A stretch of 64,000 nucleotides of DNA from Maritimibacter harenae (GCF_009882975.1 NZ_WTUX01000011.1:237362-301361), one strand, 5' to 3'; numbered from the stretch's first letter, positions 28,447 to 36,868 are shown. Numbers and translations are program-made. Notes: generated by a model not told the origin, from the letters alone.

Positions 28447-29493
28447 ATGACCGACAAGACGAACGGGATCACCTATGCCGACGCGGGCGTCGACATCGAC
28501 GCAGGCAACGAACTGGTCGAACGGATCAAGCCGGCCGCCAAGCGCACCAACCGTCCCGGCGTGATGGCCGGGCTCGGGGGCTTCGGGGCGCTCTTCGACC
28601 TGAAGGCCGCGGGCTACACCGATCCGGTCCTGGTGGCCGCGACCGACGGCGTGGGCACCAAGCTGCGAATCGCGATCGACACGGGCAACGTGGACACGAT
28701 CGGGATCGACCTCGTGGCCATGTGCGTGAACGACCTGGTCTGCCAGGGTGCCGAGCCGCTCTTCTTCCTCGACTACTTCGCCACCGGGAAGCTCGCCGTC
28801 TCCGATGCCGCGCGCATCGTGGAGGGGATCGCCGAGGGTTGCGCGCAGTCGGGCTGCGCACTGATCGGCGGTGAAACGGCGGAGATGCCGGGTATGTATG
28901 CCGACGGCGATTTCGACCTCGCGGGCTTCGCCGTGGGCGCGATGGAGCGGGGCGGGGCGCTGCCCGCCGACGTGGCCGAGGGCGACGTGCTCCTGGGACT
29001 TGCCTCCAGCGGCGTGCACTCGAACGGCTACAGCCTCGTGCGCAAGCTGGTCGAGGTGTCCGGGCTGGGCTGGGACGCGGACAGCCCCTTCGGCGACGGC
29101 ACGCTGGGCGAGGCACTGCTGGCCCCGACGCGGCTCTACGTGAAGCCCGCGCTGGCGGCGATCGAGGCGGGGGGCGTGCACGCACTGGCTCACATCACCG
29201 GCGGCGGGCTGACCGAGAACCTGCCGCGCGTGCTGCCCGAGGGCGGCAAGGCGCTGGTCGATCTCGACGCCTGGACGCTGCCGCCGGTCTTCGACTGGCT
29301 CGCCACCACGGGCGGCATGGAGCAGGGCGAATTGCTCAAGACCTTCAACTGCGGGATCGGCATGGTGCTGGTCGTCGCCGCCGACAAGGTGCGTGACGTG
29401 ACCGCCGCGCTCGAGGGCGCGGGCGAGACGGTCCATCAGATCGGGCGTATCGGGCTGGGCGAGGGTGTCGAATACCTCGGATCGCTCGGGTGA
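28447..29493 (+). CDS. purM: Phosphoribosylformylglycinamidine cyclo-ligase
   Basis: The 348-residue AIR synthetase closes the imidazole ring in purine synthesis, using ATP. It has the [17 protein letters not shown] segment, the [13 protein letters not shown] signature and the GIGMVLVV strand of PurM. Length is normal. It overlaps purN by GTGA, the usual purMN pair. Confidence 0.97.
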   Translation: MTDKTNGITYADAGVDIDAGNELVERIKPAAKRTNRPGVMAGLGGFGALFDLKAAGYTDPVLVAATDGVGTKLRIAIDTGNVDTIGIDLVAMCVNDLVCQGAEPLFFLDYFATGKLAVSDAARIVEGIAEGCAQSGCALIGGETAEMPGMYADGDFDLAGFAVGAMERGGALPADVAEGDVLLGLASSGVHSNGYSLVRKLVEVSGLGWDADSPFGDGTLGEALLAPTRLYVKPALAAIEAGGVHALAHITGGGLTENLPRVLPEGGKALVDLDAWTLPPVFDWLATTGGMEQGELLKTFNCGIGMVLVVAADKVRDVTAALEGAGETVHQIGRIGLGEGVEYLGSLG

Positions 29494-30080
29494 AACGCGT
29501 CGCGATCCTGATCTCCGGGTCCGGCTCCAACATGGTGGCGCTGGCCGACAGCATGACGGGCGACCATCCGGCGCGCCCCGTGCTGGTCCTGTCGAACGTG
29601 CCCGGCGCCGGGGGGCTTGCGAAGGCCGAGGCGCGGGGGATCGACACCGCCGTCGTGGATCACAAGGCCTATCCCGGCGACCGCGAGGCCTTCGAGGCGG
29701 CGCTGATCGAGCGGCTCGACGCGGCCGCACCGGACGTCATCTGCCTCGCGGGCTTCATGCGTATCCTCACGCCGCGTTTCATCAACCATTACGCGGGGCG
29801 GATCCTCAACATCCACCCCTCGCTCCTGCCGAAATACAAGGGGCTCGACACCCATGCCCGCGCGCTCTCCGCCGGGGATGCCGAGGCAGGCTGTTCGGTG
29901 CACGAGGTCACGGCGGAGCTCGACGGCGGGCCGATCCTGGGCCAGGCGCGCGTACCGGTGGAACCGGGCGACACGGCCGAAACGCTGGCCGCGCGGGTGC
30001 TTCCGATGGAGCATCGACTCTACCCCGCGGTGCTCGCGCGTTTCGTCACCGGCGACCGCACACCGGTGGCCTTGCCCTGA
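29490..30080 (+). CDS. purN: Phosphoribosylglycinamide formyltransferase
   Basis: The 196-residue enzyme transfers a formyl group from 10-formyltetrahydrofolate to GAR. It starts with a GTG that overlaps the purM stop, has the [11 protein letters not shown] phosphate loop, and contains the catalytic [22 protein letters not shown] segment (Asn, His) with the downstream Asp of DGGPIL. Length is typical. Coupled translation from purM is likely. Confidence 0.96.
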   Translation: MKRVAILISGSGSNMVALADSMTGDHPARPVLVLSNVPGAGGLAKAEARGIDTAVVDHKAYPGDREAFEAALIERLDAAAPDVICLAGFMRILTPRFINHYAGRILNIHPSLLPKYKGLDTHARALSAGDAEAGCSVHEVTAELDGGPILGQARVPVEPGDTAETLAARVLPMEHRLYPAVLARFVTGDRTPVALP

Positions 30081-30142
30081 CCCCTTCCTCTCGTCGTCAA
30101 ATCCCGGTAGACGGGGCCGCGACGCGCAGAAAAGACGGCGAC

Positions 30143-31306
30143 ATGAAAACAATCACCACTACCGAAGCGCTTGCCGAATATTGCCGGCGGGCCGCCGAAT
30201 TTCCCTACGTGACCGTGGACACGGAATTCCTGCGGGAGCGCACGTATTACTCGAAGCTCTGCCTCGTGCAGCTCGCCGTCGCGGGCGACGACGACGCAGA
30301 GGACGCGGTCCTCGTTGATCCGCTGGCCGAGGGCCTGTCGCTCGAGCCGCTCTACGAGCTCTTCCGCGACCAGGGCGTGGTCAAGGTGTTCCATGCCGCA
30401 CGCCAGGATCTGGAGATCTTCTACGTCGACGCGGGCGTGATCCCCGAGCCGCTCTTCGACACGCAGGTCGCCGCCATGGTCTGCGGCTTCGGCGACCAGG
30501 CCGGCTACGAGACCCTGGTGCGCAAGATCGCCAAGGCGCAGCTCGACAAGTCGTCGCGCTTCACCGACTGGTCGCGCCGGCCGCTGACGGATGCGCAGAA
30601 GAAATACGCCATCGGCGACGTGACGCATCTCAGGGTGATCTACGAATACCTGAAGGCCGAGCTGGAACAGTCCGGCCGCCACAAGTGGGTGCGCGAAGAG
30701 CTGTCGGCGCTGACCGATCCGGCGACCTACGTGGTCGACCCGGACGAGGCCTGGAAGCGGGTCAAGACGCGCACGCATTCGGGCCGGTTCCTGGCCATCG
30801 TACGCGAACTGGCGCGGTTCCGCGAAGGCTATGCCCAGGCGCGAAACATTCCCCGCAGCCGCGTGTTCAAGGACGACGCGCTGATGGAGCTTGCGTCCAC
30901 CAAGCCCAAGGACATGAGCGAGCTGTCACGCTCCCGCCTGCTCCTGCGCGAAGCGCGCAAGGGCGAGATCGCGGAAGGCATCCTCAAGGCCGTGCGCATC
31001 GGCCAGGAGGTCGCCCCCGAGGACATGCCGAAGGTGGACAAGCCGGGACGCGACAAGCTCCAGGTCAACCCGGCGCTCGCGGACCTGCTGCGCGTGCTCC
31101 TGAAGGCGCGTTGCGAACAGACCGGCGTGGCGCAGAAGCTGATCGCATCGGCCGCCGACCTCGACGTGCTGGCCGCCGGCAAGCGCGACGTGCCCGCGCT
31201 CAAGGGATGGCGGGCCGAGGTGTTCGGCAAGGACGCGCTGCGGCTGTGCGAGGGGCACCTGGCCCTTGGCGTGCAGGGTCAGAACGTGAAGGTCATCGAG
31301 ATCTGA
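30143..31306 (+). CDS. rnd: Ribonuclease D
   Basis: The 387-residue 3'-5' exoribonuclease trims tRNA precursors. The DEDD catalytic acids are visible as Asp26 and Glu28 (VDTEF), the Asp of HAARQDLEIF, and the YAIGDVTHL segment (DEDDy). A C-terminal HRDC-type helical region with KRVKTRTHSGRFLAIVRELARFRE follows. Start at 30143 with an AAAGACGGCGAC leader. It follows purN by 62 bp. Confidence 0.95.
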   Translation: MKTITTTEALAEYCRRAAEFPYVTVDTEFLRERTYYSKLCLVQLAVAGDDDAEDAVLVDPLAEGLSLEPLYELFRDQGVVKVFHAARQDLEIFYVDAGVIPEPLFDTQVAAMVCGFGDQAGYETLVRKIAKAQLDKSSRFTDWSRRPLTDAQKKYAIGDVTHLRVIYEYLKAELEQSGRHKWVREELSALTDPATYVVDPDEAWKRVKTRTHSGRFLAIVRELARFREGYAQARNIPRSRVFKDDALMELASTKPKDMSELSRSRLLLREARKGEIAEGILKAVRIGQEVAPEDMPKVDKPGRDKLQVNPALADLLRVLLKARCEQTGVAQKLIASAADLDVLAAGKRDVPALKGWRAEVFGKDALRLCEGHLALGVQGQNVKVIEI

Positions 31307-31323
31307 GGCGCGCCCCGGGCGCG

Positions 31324-31797
31324 TCAGCGCCCGGCGGTCAGGGTGTTGGTCGCGCCGATCACGCGGATGCGCGATGCGCTGCCCAACCGGATGTCGGACA
31401 CGTAATGCGCCACGTGGATTTCACGCGCCCGCGGGCGCGACTGTGCCGTGGCCCAGAGCGGGGGCGCCACCACGAAGGTATAGCTCATGACGCCATCGAC
31501 CGGCTTCTCGTCGTTCTCGGGCACGAGGTCGGCCTCCCAGTACCCCTGGCGGGGCGGCAGGCCCACGGCGCGGATCACGTACCCGCCCGAGGCACGTTCG
31601 ACCGAGAGGCGCGTCACCTGGGCCACCGGGCCCCGGTAATCCTCGCCCGCGAAATCCCAGCCTTCTTCGGGTTCCAGCGTCACCATTTCGACCCCGTCGT
31701 CGGGCCCGAACCAGTTGAGGGGATTGAGGCTCACGCCGTTCGAACACCCCGACAGGCCCACCGTGAGTAGAATTGCGCCGAAGATGCGGAAAATCAT
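31324..31797 (-). CDS. Putative lipoprotein
   Basis: The 157-residue protein starts with a lipoprotein signal, MIFRIFGAILLTVGLSGCSN, with the lipidated residue at Cys18. The rest is predicted beta-rich, includes a VERASGGYVIRAVGLPPRQGYWEADLVP segment and ends in LGSASRIRVIGATNTLTAGR. It is a family of unknown function common in Rhodobacterales, as far as I can tell; it is probably exported to the outer membrane or periplasmic face. It is convergent with rnd and divergent from sufE. Confidence 0.78.
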   Translation of the reverse strand: MIFRIFGAILLTVGLSGCSNGVSLNPLNWFGPDDGVEMVTLEPEEGWDFAGEDYRGPVAQVTRLSVERASGGYVIRAVGLPPRQGYWEADLVPENDEKPVDGVMSYTFVVAPPLWATAQSRPRAREIHVAHYVSDIRLGSASRIRVIGATNTLTAGR

Positions 31798-31927
31798 GAG
31801 CGTCCCCCTGTGCTTGTCTTGGACTAGCTCATAGCGGCGGATTTGAAAACCCGGATCGTGATCGTGAGGCGCGCGGGGCTGGACGTTTGTTGCCCGTGCG
31901 CCTAGGTGGGAGCCAAAGGAGGGCAGC

Positions 31928-32338
31928 ATGGCCACGGACGCATTCGAAGAGATCGTCGAAGATTTCGAATTCCTGGATGACTGGGAAGACCGCTACGCCC
32001 ACGTGATCGACATGGGCAAGGCGATGGACCCGCTCGAGGACGCCTTCAAGGTGCCCGCGACCAAGGTCGAGGGCTGCGCCTCTCAGGTGTGGCTGCTGCC
32101 CGAGATCGAAGGCGGCACCTTCCGGTTCCGCGGCGACAGCGACGCGCTGATCGTGCGCGGGATCATCGCCGTGCTGGCCGCGCTCTACAACGGCGTGCCG
32201 GTCGACCAGGTCACGAAGATCGACGCGAAGGCCGAGCTCGGGCGCCTGTCGCTCGAGGATCACCTGTCCGCGCAGCGCTCGAACGGGCTCAAGGCCATGA
32301 TCCAACGCATCAACAAGCTGGCCGTCGAAGCCGCCTGA
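31928..32338 (+). CDS. sufE: SufE-family sulfur acceptor
   Basis: The 136-residue protein matches SufE: DDWEDRYAHVIDMGKAMDPL near the start, the active-site cysteine Cys50 in KVEGCASQVW, and the ending helix QRSNGLKAMIQRI. SufE accepts persulfide sulfur from a SufS-type cysteine desulfurase and hands it to Fe-S cluster assembly. No suf operon is near. AAAGGAGGGCAGC precedes the ATG. Confidence 0.95.
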   Translation: MATDAFEEIVEDFEFLDDWEDRYAHVIDMGKAMDPLEDAFKVPATKVEGCASQVWLLPEIEGGTFRFRGDSDALIVRGIIAVLAALYNGVPVDQVTKIDAKAELGRLSLEDHLSAQRSNGLKAMIQRINKLAVEAA

Positions 32339-32409
32339 GGCGTTTTTGACGAAAAGGGGCGGGCTGCACCCGCGCAGGTCTTGCGCCCGCGTTGTCACGC
32401 GGCGCGGGG

Positions 32410-32464
32410 GCGAGAGGGCTCTGCCCTCTCGCGCTCTCCCGAAGTACTTGGGGAACGATGAAGG
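32410..32464 (+). repeat. Intergenic hairpin-tail repeat, copy B
   Basis: GCGAGAGGGC and GCCCTCTCGC form a 10-bp stem with loop TCT, followed by a tail ending GGGGAACGATGAAGG. It lies between the convergent sufE and DUF1638 genes. It is the most diverged of the four copies. Confidence 0.6.
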
Positions 32465-33091
32465 TCAGAGGGCCGCGAGCGCCGTGGCGAGGTCGCCGTA
32501 GCCCGTCATCCGGCGCTCGTAGGCGAGCCCGAGGCGGTCGGCCGCCGCGCGCGCGCGGGCATCGAGCGCGGGGTCGTCGGTCTGGGCCAGGTAGACCAGC
32601 GTTTCGTAATTGCCGAAATAGGCGTCGCGCAGTTCCGGGTGCCGGTCGAGGCCCAGGGGTTCGGTCACGAAGGTATCGAATTGGCGCGCGAGGAAGTCGG
32701 TGAGGTAGAAGGCCGTCACCTCGCCACGGTCTGCGAATTCCGCGTTGCCCTCGAAGAAGCTGTAGCAATGGGGGCCGGGGATCATCTCGACCCCGTGGCG
32801 TTCGCAAACTGCGGCGACGGCGCCGCCGGAGCCGCAATCGGCATAGGCCACGAAGATCCGGTCGTAGGTCTCGGCGTGGCGGGTGATCGCCTCTTCCAGC
32901 GCCGGGGCGATGCGTTCGGGGCGGTTGTGCAGGATCGCGGGCAGGCAGGTGAGGTCCACGTGGGACAGCCCGTTGAGCTCGATCAACGCGAGGATTTCGC
33001 GCGCGAGCGCGCCGCAGCCGATGATCAGGATCCGGCCGCGCCCGCGGGGAGGCAGCCCGGAGCAGGTGAGGGCCGCGTCGTCCGGGGTCAC
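32465..33091 (-). CDS. DUF1638 protein
   Basis: The 208-residue protein has a Rossmann-like start GRILIIGCGALAREILALIE and a conserved VAYADCGSGGAVAAVCERHGVE segment with the HNRPERIAPAL element, which identify DUF1638. In methanogens and Rhodobacterales this family sits beside corrinoid methyltransferase genes, and here a corrinoid protein gene is 0.8 kb upstream with the same orientation. I infer a role in the corrinoid-dependent methyl transfer system, perhaps in assembly or reactivation. It overlaps ybjQ by 4 bp. Cysteine residues near positions 26 and 87 could bind metal. Confidence 0.8.
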   Translation of the reverse strand: MTPDDAALTCSGLPPRGRGRILIIGCGALAREILALIELNGLSHVDLTCLPAILHNRPERIAPALEEAITRHAETYDRIFVAYADCGSGGAVAAVCERHGVEMIPGPHCYSFFEGNAEFADRGEVTAFYLTDFLARQFDTFVTEPLGLDRHPELRDAYFGNYETLVYLAQTDDPALDARARAAADRLGLAYERRMTGYGDLATALAAL

Positions 33092-33399
33092 GTGAGCTTC
33101 ACCGCTGTGCCGTAGGCGAGGATTTCGCTCGCGCCCTGCGAGATGGTCGAGGTTTCCAGCCGCGCCCCGATGATCGCGTCGGCGCCGAGCGCGCGGGCCT
33201 CCTCGATCATGCGGTCGATGGCCTGTTCGCGCGCCCCGGCCAGGAGCGCCGCGTATTCGCGCACTTCGCCGCCCACCAGGTTTCGCAGGCTCGCCACGAT
33301 GTCGGAGCCGATGTGCTTGGCGCGCACGGTGGAGCCGCGCACGAGCCCCAGCGGCTCGACGCTGCGCCCGGGCAGGGTGTCGGTGGTGAGCACGAGCAT
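33088..33399 (-). CDS. YbjQ/UPF0145-family protein
   Basis: The 103-residue protein matches the YbjQ fold: VLTTDTLPGRSVEPLGLVRG near the start, then SDIVASLRNLVGGEVREYAALL and a closing EILAYGTAVKLT. Family proteins are pentameric and of unknown function; the family name heavy-metal-binding domain is not evidence of metal binding here. The ATG at 33399 overlaps the stop of the small membrane gene (TGATG); a GTG one codon earlier also fits. It overlaps the DUF1638 gene by 4 bp, so the three are translationally coupled. Confidence 0.85.
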   Translation of the reverse strand: MLVLTTDTLPGRSVEPLGLVRGSTVRAKHIGSDIVASLRNLVGGEVREYAALLAGAREQAIDRMIEEARALGADAIIGARLETSTISQGASEILAYGTAVKLT

Positions 33400-33614
33400 C
33401 ACTTCTCGATCCGGTCGTAATGGTCGTCGTCGCGGTTCGACAGCCGTTCGGCCAGGACGCGCCAGGCGACGTTGAGGACGAGCACGACCGGGATCACGCC
33501 GGCCCAGCCCAGCGGCACGGACACCGAGGCGGCAATCCAGGTGCCCAGGGCGACGGTCACGCCGGCCGCGGCGATGACGACGACGAGGATCAGCACGAAT
33601 CTGTCAAGCGGCAT
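33399..33614 (-). CDS. Small membrane protein (71 aa, 2 TM)
   Basis: The 71-residue protein has two hydrophobic helices (about residues 6-26 and 30-50) and a charged C-terminus, DDDHYDRIEK. The ATG at 33614 follows the excellent ribosome site AAGGAG. I do not recognise the family. It overlaps the YbjQ gene start (TGATG), so a link with YbjQ is likely. Confidence 0.65.
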   Translation of the reverse strand: MPLDRFVLILVVVIAAAGVTVALGTWIAASVSVPLGWAGVIPVVLVLNVAWRVLAERLSNRDDDHYDRIEK

Positions 33615-33676
33615 ACGGGTCTCCTTCCATGCCGGAAAGATGGGGGCGCGGCGTGGGGCGCGCAAGCGCGGGTGCT

Positions 33677-33856
33677 TCAGTCCCGGGGCCGGGTGAGGCC
33701 GTTCCAGGCCAAGGTGAACAGGATCACCAGCGGCAGGACGGCCACGAACACCTGTCCGGTGAGCTTGCCGGCCACCAGGGCGCTGCCCAGCACGAAGAGG
33801 ACGAGCCCGGCGGTCGCGGCGGCCATCAGGCCCAGCAGGATACGGCGCATCGTCAT
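33677..33856 (-). CDS. Small membrane protein (59 aa, 2 TM)
   Basis: The 59-residue protein begins MTMRRILLGLMAAATAGL, with two hydrophobic helices (about residues 5-25 and 31-50), and ends with a basic tail. The GGGGACGAG ribosome site favours the ATG at 33856; a nested ATG two codons later is possible. No family is recognised. It lies 60 bp after the corrinoid gene and 60 bp before the next small membrane gene. Confidence 0.55.
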   Translation of the reverse strand: MTMRRILLGLMAAATAGLVLFVLGSALVAGKLTGQVFVAVLPLVILFTLAWNGLTRPRD

Positions 33857-33917
33857 CTCGTCCCCGGTTCGGTCGGAGCCCGGAACGTGGATGTCCCGGG
33901 CGGCGCCGCGACCCGGA

Positions 33918-34622
33918 TCAGCCGGCGGACGCCTGGTTGTGCTTGCGCGCCATGAACGCCTTGGCGGTTTCGACGGCCACCGCGGCGTCCCGGCAATAGG
34001 CATCGGCGCCGATCGCCTTGCCGAACTCCTCGTTCAGCGGCGCGCCGCCCACGAGGATGATGTAATCGTCGCGCATGCCCTTGGCCACCATCTCGTCGAT
34101 GACGACCTTCATGTAGGGCATCGTGGTGGTCAGCAGGGCGGACATCCCAAGGATGTCGGCATTCTCGGCCTCGAGCGCGTTGAGGTATTTCTCCGCCTCG
34201 CAGTTGATGCCGAGGTCGACCACCTCGAACCCGGCGCCTTCCATCATCATGGAGACCAGGTTCTTGCCGATGTCGTGGATGTCGCCCTTCACGGTGCCCA
34301 CCACCATGCGCCCGATCGTCGGGGCGCCGGTTTCGGCCAGAAGCGGCTTCAGGATCGACATGCCCGCCTTCATGGCGTTGGCGGCCAGAAGCACCTCGGG
34401 GACGAACAGGATGCCGTCGCGGAAATCGTGGCCCACGATGGTCATGCCCGCGACCAGCGCCTCGGTCAGGATCTGGTAGGGCTCCCACCCGCGTTCCAGC
34501 AGGATGTTGGTCGCTTCCTCGATCTCTTCGGCGAGCCCGTCGTAGAGATCGTCCATCATCTGGGCGACAAGCTCTTCGTCGTCGAGTTCGGAGAGGATGA
34601 TGTCGTCTTCTTCCTCGGCCAT
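33918..34622 (-). CDS. Corrinoid (B12-binding) methyltransferase protein
   Basis: The 234-residue protein has a helical cap (about residues 20-100) and a Rossmann B12-binding domain with the signature DIHDIGKN (residues 114-121), where His116 is the lower axial ligand of cobalt. It is the size of MtbC/MtmC-type corrinoid proteins and of the corresponding MetH fragment. It would carry the methyl group between a methyl donor and the homocysteine methyltransferase encoded 1.2 kb away. AAGGACAAG precedes the ATG. An AT-rich divergent region with an inverted repeat separates it from the SplB-like gene. Confidence 0.92.
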   Translation of the reverse strand: MAEEEDDIILSELDDEELVAQMMDDLYDGLAEEIEEATNILLERGWEPYQILTEALVAGMTIVGHDFRDGILFVPEVLLAANAMKAGMSILKPLLAETGAPTIGRMVVGTVKGDIHDIGKNLVSMMMEGAGFEVVDLGINCEAEKYLNALEAENADILGMSALLTTTMPYMKVVIDEMVAKGMRDDYIILVGGAPLNEEFGKAIGADAYCRDAAVAVETAKAFMARKHNQASAG

Positions 34623-34663
34623 TGGCTTGTCCTTTCAGGCGGTTCGCGCTTGGTTGACCTGTA

Positions 34664-34706
34664 TATGCGGCAAATTGACCGCGCAATGCTGACAATTTGC
34701 GACATA
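34664..34706. promoter_or_regulatory. Inverted repeat upstream of the corrinoid gene
   Basis: GCAAATTG (34670-34677) and CAATTTGC (34693-34700) are perfect 8-bp arms 15 nt apart. TATG and CATA extend the symmetry outward after two mismatched bases, so 12 of 14 positions match. The half-site centres are 23 bp apart, about two helical turns, as for a dimeric or tetrameric regulator. The sequence is much richer in AT than its surroundings. Confidence 0.5.
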
Positions 34707-34726
34707 TCGAAATGTGAGAGCGACCT

Positions 34727-34754
34727 TTGCACGGCGGTGTAAATGTTCTATTAA
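34727..34754 (+). promoter_or_regulatory. Sigma70-type promoter of the SplB-like gene
   Basis: TTGCAC (34727-34732) and TATTAA (34749-34754) are 16 bp apart. The -10 ends seven bases before the ATG at 34762, and no ribosome site lies in between, so the mRNA is probably leaderless. The LexA box overlaps this -10. Confidence 0.45.
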
Positions 34755-34759
34755 TGTTC
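34745..34759 (+). promoter_or_regulatory. LexA (SOS) operator, GTTC-N7-GTTC
   Basis: GTTC (34745-34748), seven bases TATTAAT, and GTTC (34756-34759) match exactly the direct-repeat SOS box of alphaproteobacteria. It spans the -10 region and ends two bases before the start codon of the SplB-like gene, an ideal repressor position. Confidence 0.7.
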
Positions 34760-34761
34760 TC

Positions 34762-35844
34762 ATGTCCGACGAATTCATTCATATTGATCATGAGCGGCGT
34801 CGCGGACGCGCGGCATCGACCAACCGGGCGGGGCGGTTCGAGCGCTTCGACCGGGTGGACGTGTCGGACGGCTGGGCGCCTGATTCGCCCGCCACGATCC
34901 GCACCGAGGTGCGGCTGGAGGCCCCGCGCTCGGCGATCACGCGCAACAGTTCACCGGACGTGCCCTTCGACCGCTCCATCAATCCCTACCGGGGCTGCGA
35001 GCATGGCTGCATCTATTGCTTCGCGCGCCCGAGCCACGCCTGGCTGGGCATGTCCGCCGGGCTGGATTTCGAGACGCGGCTGGTGGCGCGGCCAGGGATC
35101 GGCAAGGTGCTGGCGCGCGAGCTCGCGCGGCGCTCCTACCGCCCCGCGACCATCGCGATCGGGACCAACACCGATCCCTACCAGCCGATAGAGGGGCGCC
35201 ACCGCGTGATGCGCGAGGTGCTGGAGGTGCTGGCCGAGCACCGCCACCCGGTGGGCATCGTCACCAAGGGCACGCTGATCGAGCGTGACCTCGACATCCT
35301 GTCGGAGATGGCCGGGCAGGGGCTCGTGCATGTCGGGGTGTCGGTCACCACGCTGGATCCGGCGCTGTCACGGCGCATGGAGCCCCGGGTGCCAGCGCCC
35401 GCCCGCCGGATCGCCACGATCCGGGCGCTGGCGGAGGCCGGGGTGCCGGTGCGGGTCATGGCTTCGCCGATGGTGCCGGGGCTCACGGACAGCGAACTCG
35501 AGCGCATCCTGTCGGAGGCGGCCGAGGCCGGGGCGCAGGCGGCCAGCTGGATCATGCTGCGCCTGCCGCGCGAGGTGGCGGGGCTGTTCGAGGACTGGCT
35601 CAAGGAGCATTACCCGGACCGCGCGGGCCGCGTGCTGGGCCACCTGCGCGACATGCACGGGGGCGCCCTCTACGAGGCCGAGTGGGGCAAGCGGATGCGG
35701 GGCACGGGCCCCTATGCCGAGATGCTGGACATGCGCTTTCGGGTGGCGCTGAAACGGCTCGGGCTCAGCCGCGACCTGCCGGCGCTGCGCACCGACCTCT
35801 TTCGCGTGCCGCCGCGTGCGGGCGATCAGCTGTCACTTTTCTGA
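34762..35844 (+). CDS. PA0069/SplB-like radical SAM protein
   Basis: The 360-residue protein belongs to the COG1533 group, named after spore photoproduct lyase. The iron-sulfur motif is Cys79, Cys83 and Cys86 in GCEHGCIYCFAR, preceded by the family's RGRAASTNRAGRFER start. The barrel continues with GTNTDPYQPIE and VTKGTLIERDLDIL. Its substrate is not known; relation to SplB suggests DNA repair, and the LexA box at its promoter supports that. It lacks the C-terminal catalytic cysteine layout I would need to call it a true spore photoproduct lyase. Confidence 0.9.
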   Translation: MSDEFIHIDHERRRGRAASTNRAGRFERFDRVDVSDGWAPDSPATIRTEVRLEAPRSAITRNSSPDVPFDRSINPYRGCEHGCIYCFARPSHAWLGMSAGLDFETRLVARPGIGKVLARELARRSYRPATIAIGTNTDPYQPIEGRHRVMREVLEVLAEHRHPVGIVTKGTLIERDLDILSEMAGQGLVHVGVSVTTLDPALSRRMEPRVPAPARRIATIRALAEAGVPVRVMASPMVPGLTDSELERILSEAAEAGAQAASWIMLRLPREVAGLFEDWLKEHYPDRAGRVLGHLRDMHGGALYEAEWGKRMRGTGPYAEMLDMRFRVALKRLGLSRDLPALRTDLFRVPPRAGDQLSLF

Positions 35845-35851
35845 AGGGGGT

Positions 35852-36868
35852 TCAGCCCCGGCGGCGGCCGCGCCGTTCGCGCCGGGCCGGACCCTTGTCG
35901 TCGGTGCCGTCCGAGGCCGACGAGAAGCCGCCGAGTGCTTCCGCGATCGCCTCCAGAGTCGGCGCCGGGCCTTTCGGACGGGTTTCCAGCGCTTCGCGCA
36001 TGTGGCGCAGGTGCTCGGGCGTGGTGCCGCAGCACCCGCCGATGATGCGTGCGCCGCAGTCGCGGGCCATGACGGCGTAGTCCGCCATGAGCTCGGGCGT
36101 GCCGTCGTAGTGGATGTGGCCCTCCACGTATTTCGGGATGCCGGCGTTGCCCTTGGCGATCAGCGTGCGTTCCGTCCCGGTCTGGGCGAAGCCCAGCACC
36201 GTGCGCAGGAGGTCCGAGGCGCCCACGCCGCAGTTCGCGCCGAAGGCGATGGGCGGGTTGGGCAGGCCGTCGACCAGCTTGACCATGTCGGCCGATGTCA
36301 GGCCCATCATCGTGCGCCCGGCGGTGTCGAAGCTCATCGTGCCGCACCAGGGCATGCCCGACAGTTCGGCGGCGCGTGCGGCGGCCTTGTATTCGTCGGG
36401 CGAGGAAATCGTCTCGACCCAGAGCACGTCGACGCCGCCGGCTTTCAGCGCGTCGGCCTGTTCGTGGAACATCTCGACCGCGCCGTCGAAGGAGAGCGGG
36501 CCCATGGGCTCCATGATCTCGCCGGTCGGGCCCATCGAGCCCGCGACGATGACCGGGCGACCGGCCTTGTCGGCGACCTCGCGCCCCAGTTCGGCGGCGA
36601 CGCGGTTGAGCTCGCCCACGCGGTTCTGTGCCTCGTGCAGCTTCAGGCGCGAGGCATTGCCGCCGAAGGTATTGGTCAGGAACAGGTCCGAGCCCGCGTC
36701 AACCGGCCCCTGGTAGAGCGCGCGCACGCGGTCGGGGTGGTCGACGTTCCACATCTCCGGCGCGTCGCCCGAGGTGAGGCCCATGTTGAACAGGGTGGTG
36801 CCGGTGGCCCCGTCGGCCAGCAGCCATTCACGGGTGTCGAGAAGGGTCGAAAGCGCGTCTTGGGACAT
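35852..36868 (-). CDS. Homocysteine S-methyltransferase (BmtA/MetH homocysteine domain)
   Basis: The 338-residue protein has the homocysteine-binding barrel with zinc cysteines in GANCGVGASD and in IIGGCCGTTPEH, the same residues as in MetH and betaine-homocysteine methyltransferases. Its start, LLADGATGTTLFNMGL, is the family N-terminus, and it ends in a basic, possibly disordered tail. I infer that it takes the methyl group from the corrinoid protein encoded nearby to make methionine. Annotation pipelines often name it betaine-homocysteine methyltransferase. It converges on the SplB-like gene with a 7-bp gap. Confidence 0.9.
   Translation of the reverse strand: MSQDALSTLLDTREWLLADGATGTTLFNMGLTSGDAPEMWNVDHPDRVRALYQGPVDAGSDLFLTNTFGGNASRLKLHEAQNRVGELNRVAAELGREVADKAGRPVIVAGSMGPTGEIMEPMGPLSFDGAVEMFHEQADALKAGGVDVLWVETISSPDEYKAAARAAELSGMPWCGTMSFDTAGRTMMGLTSADMVKLVDGLPNPPIAFGANCGVGASDLLRTVLGFAQTGTERTLIAKGNAGIPKYVEGHIHYDGTPELMADYAVMARDCGARIIGGCCGTTPEHLRHMREALETRPKGPAPTLEAIAEALGGFSSASDGTDDKGPARRERRGRRRG

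Noticed and set aside
33088-33402. Heavy-metal-binding function for the YbjQ protein
   Set aside because: The family label rests on old annotation; no cysteine- or histidine-rich metal site is visible.
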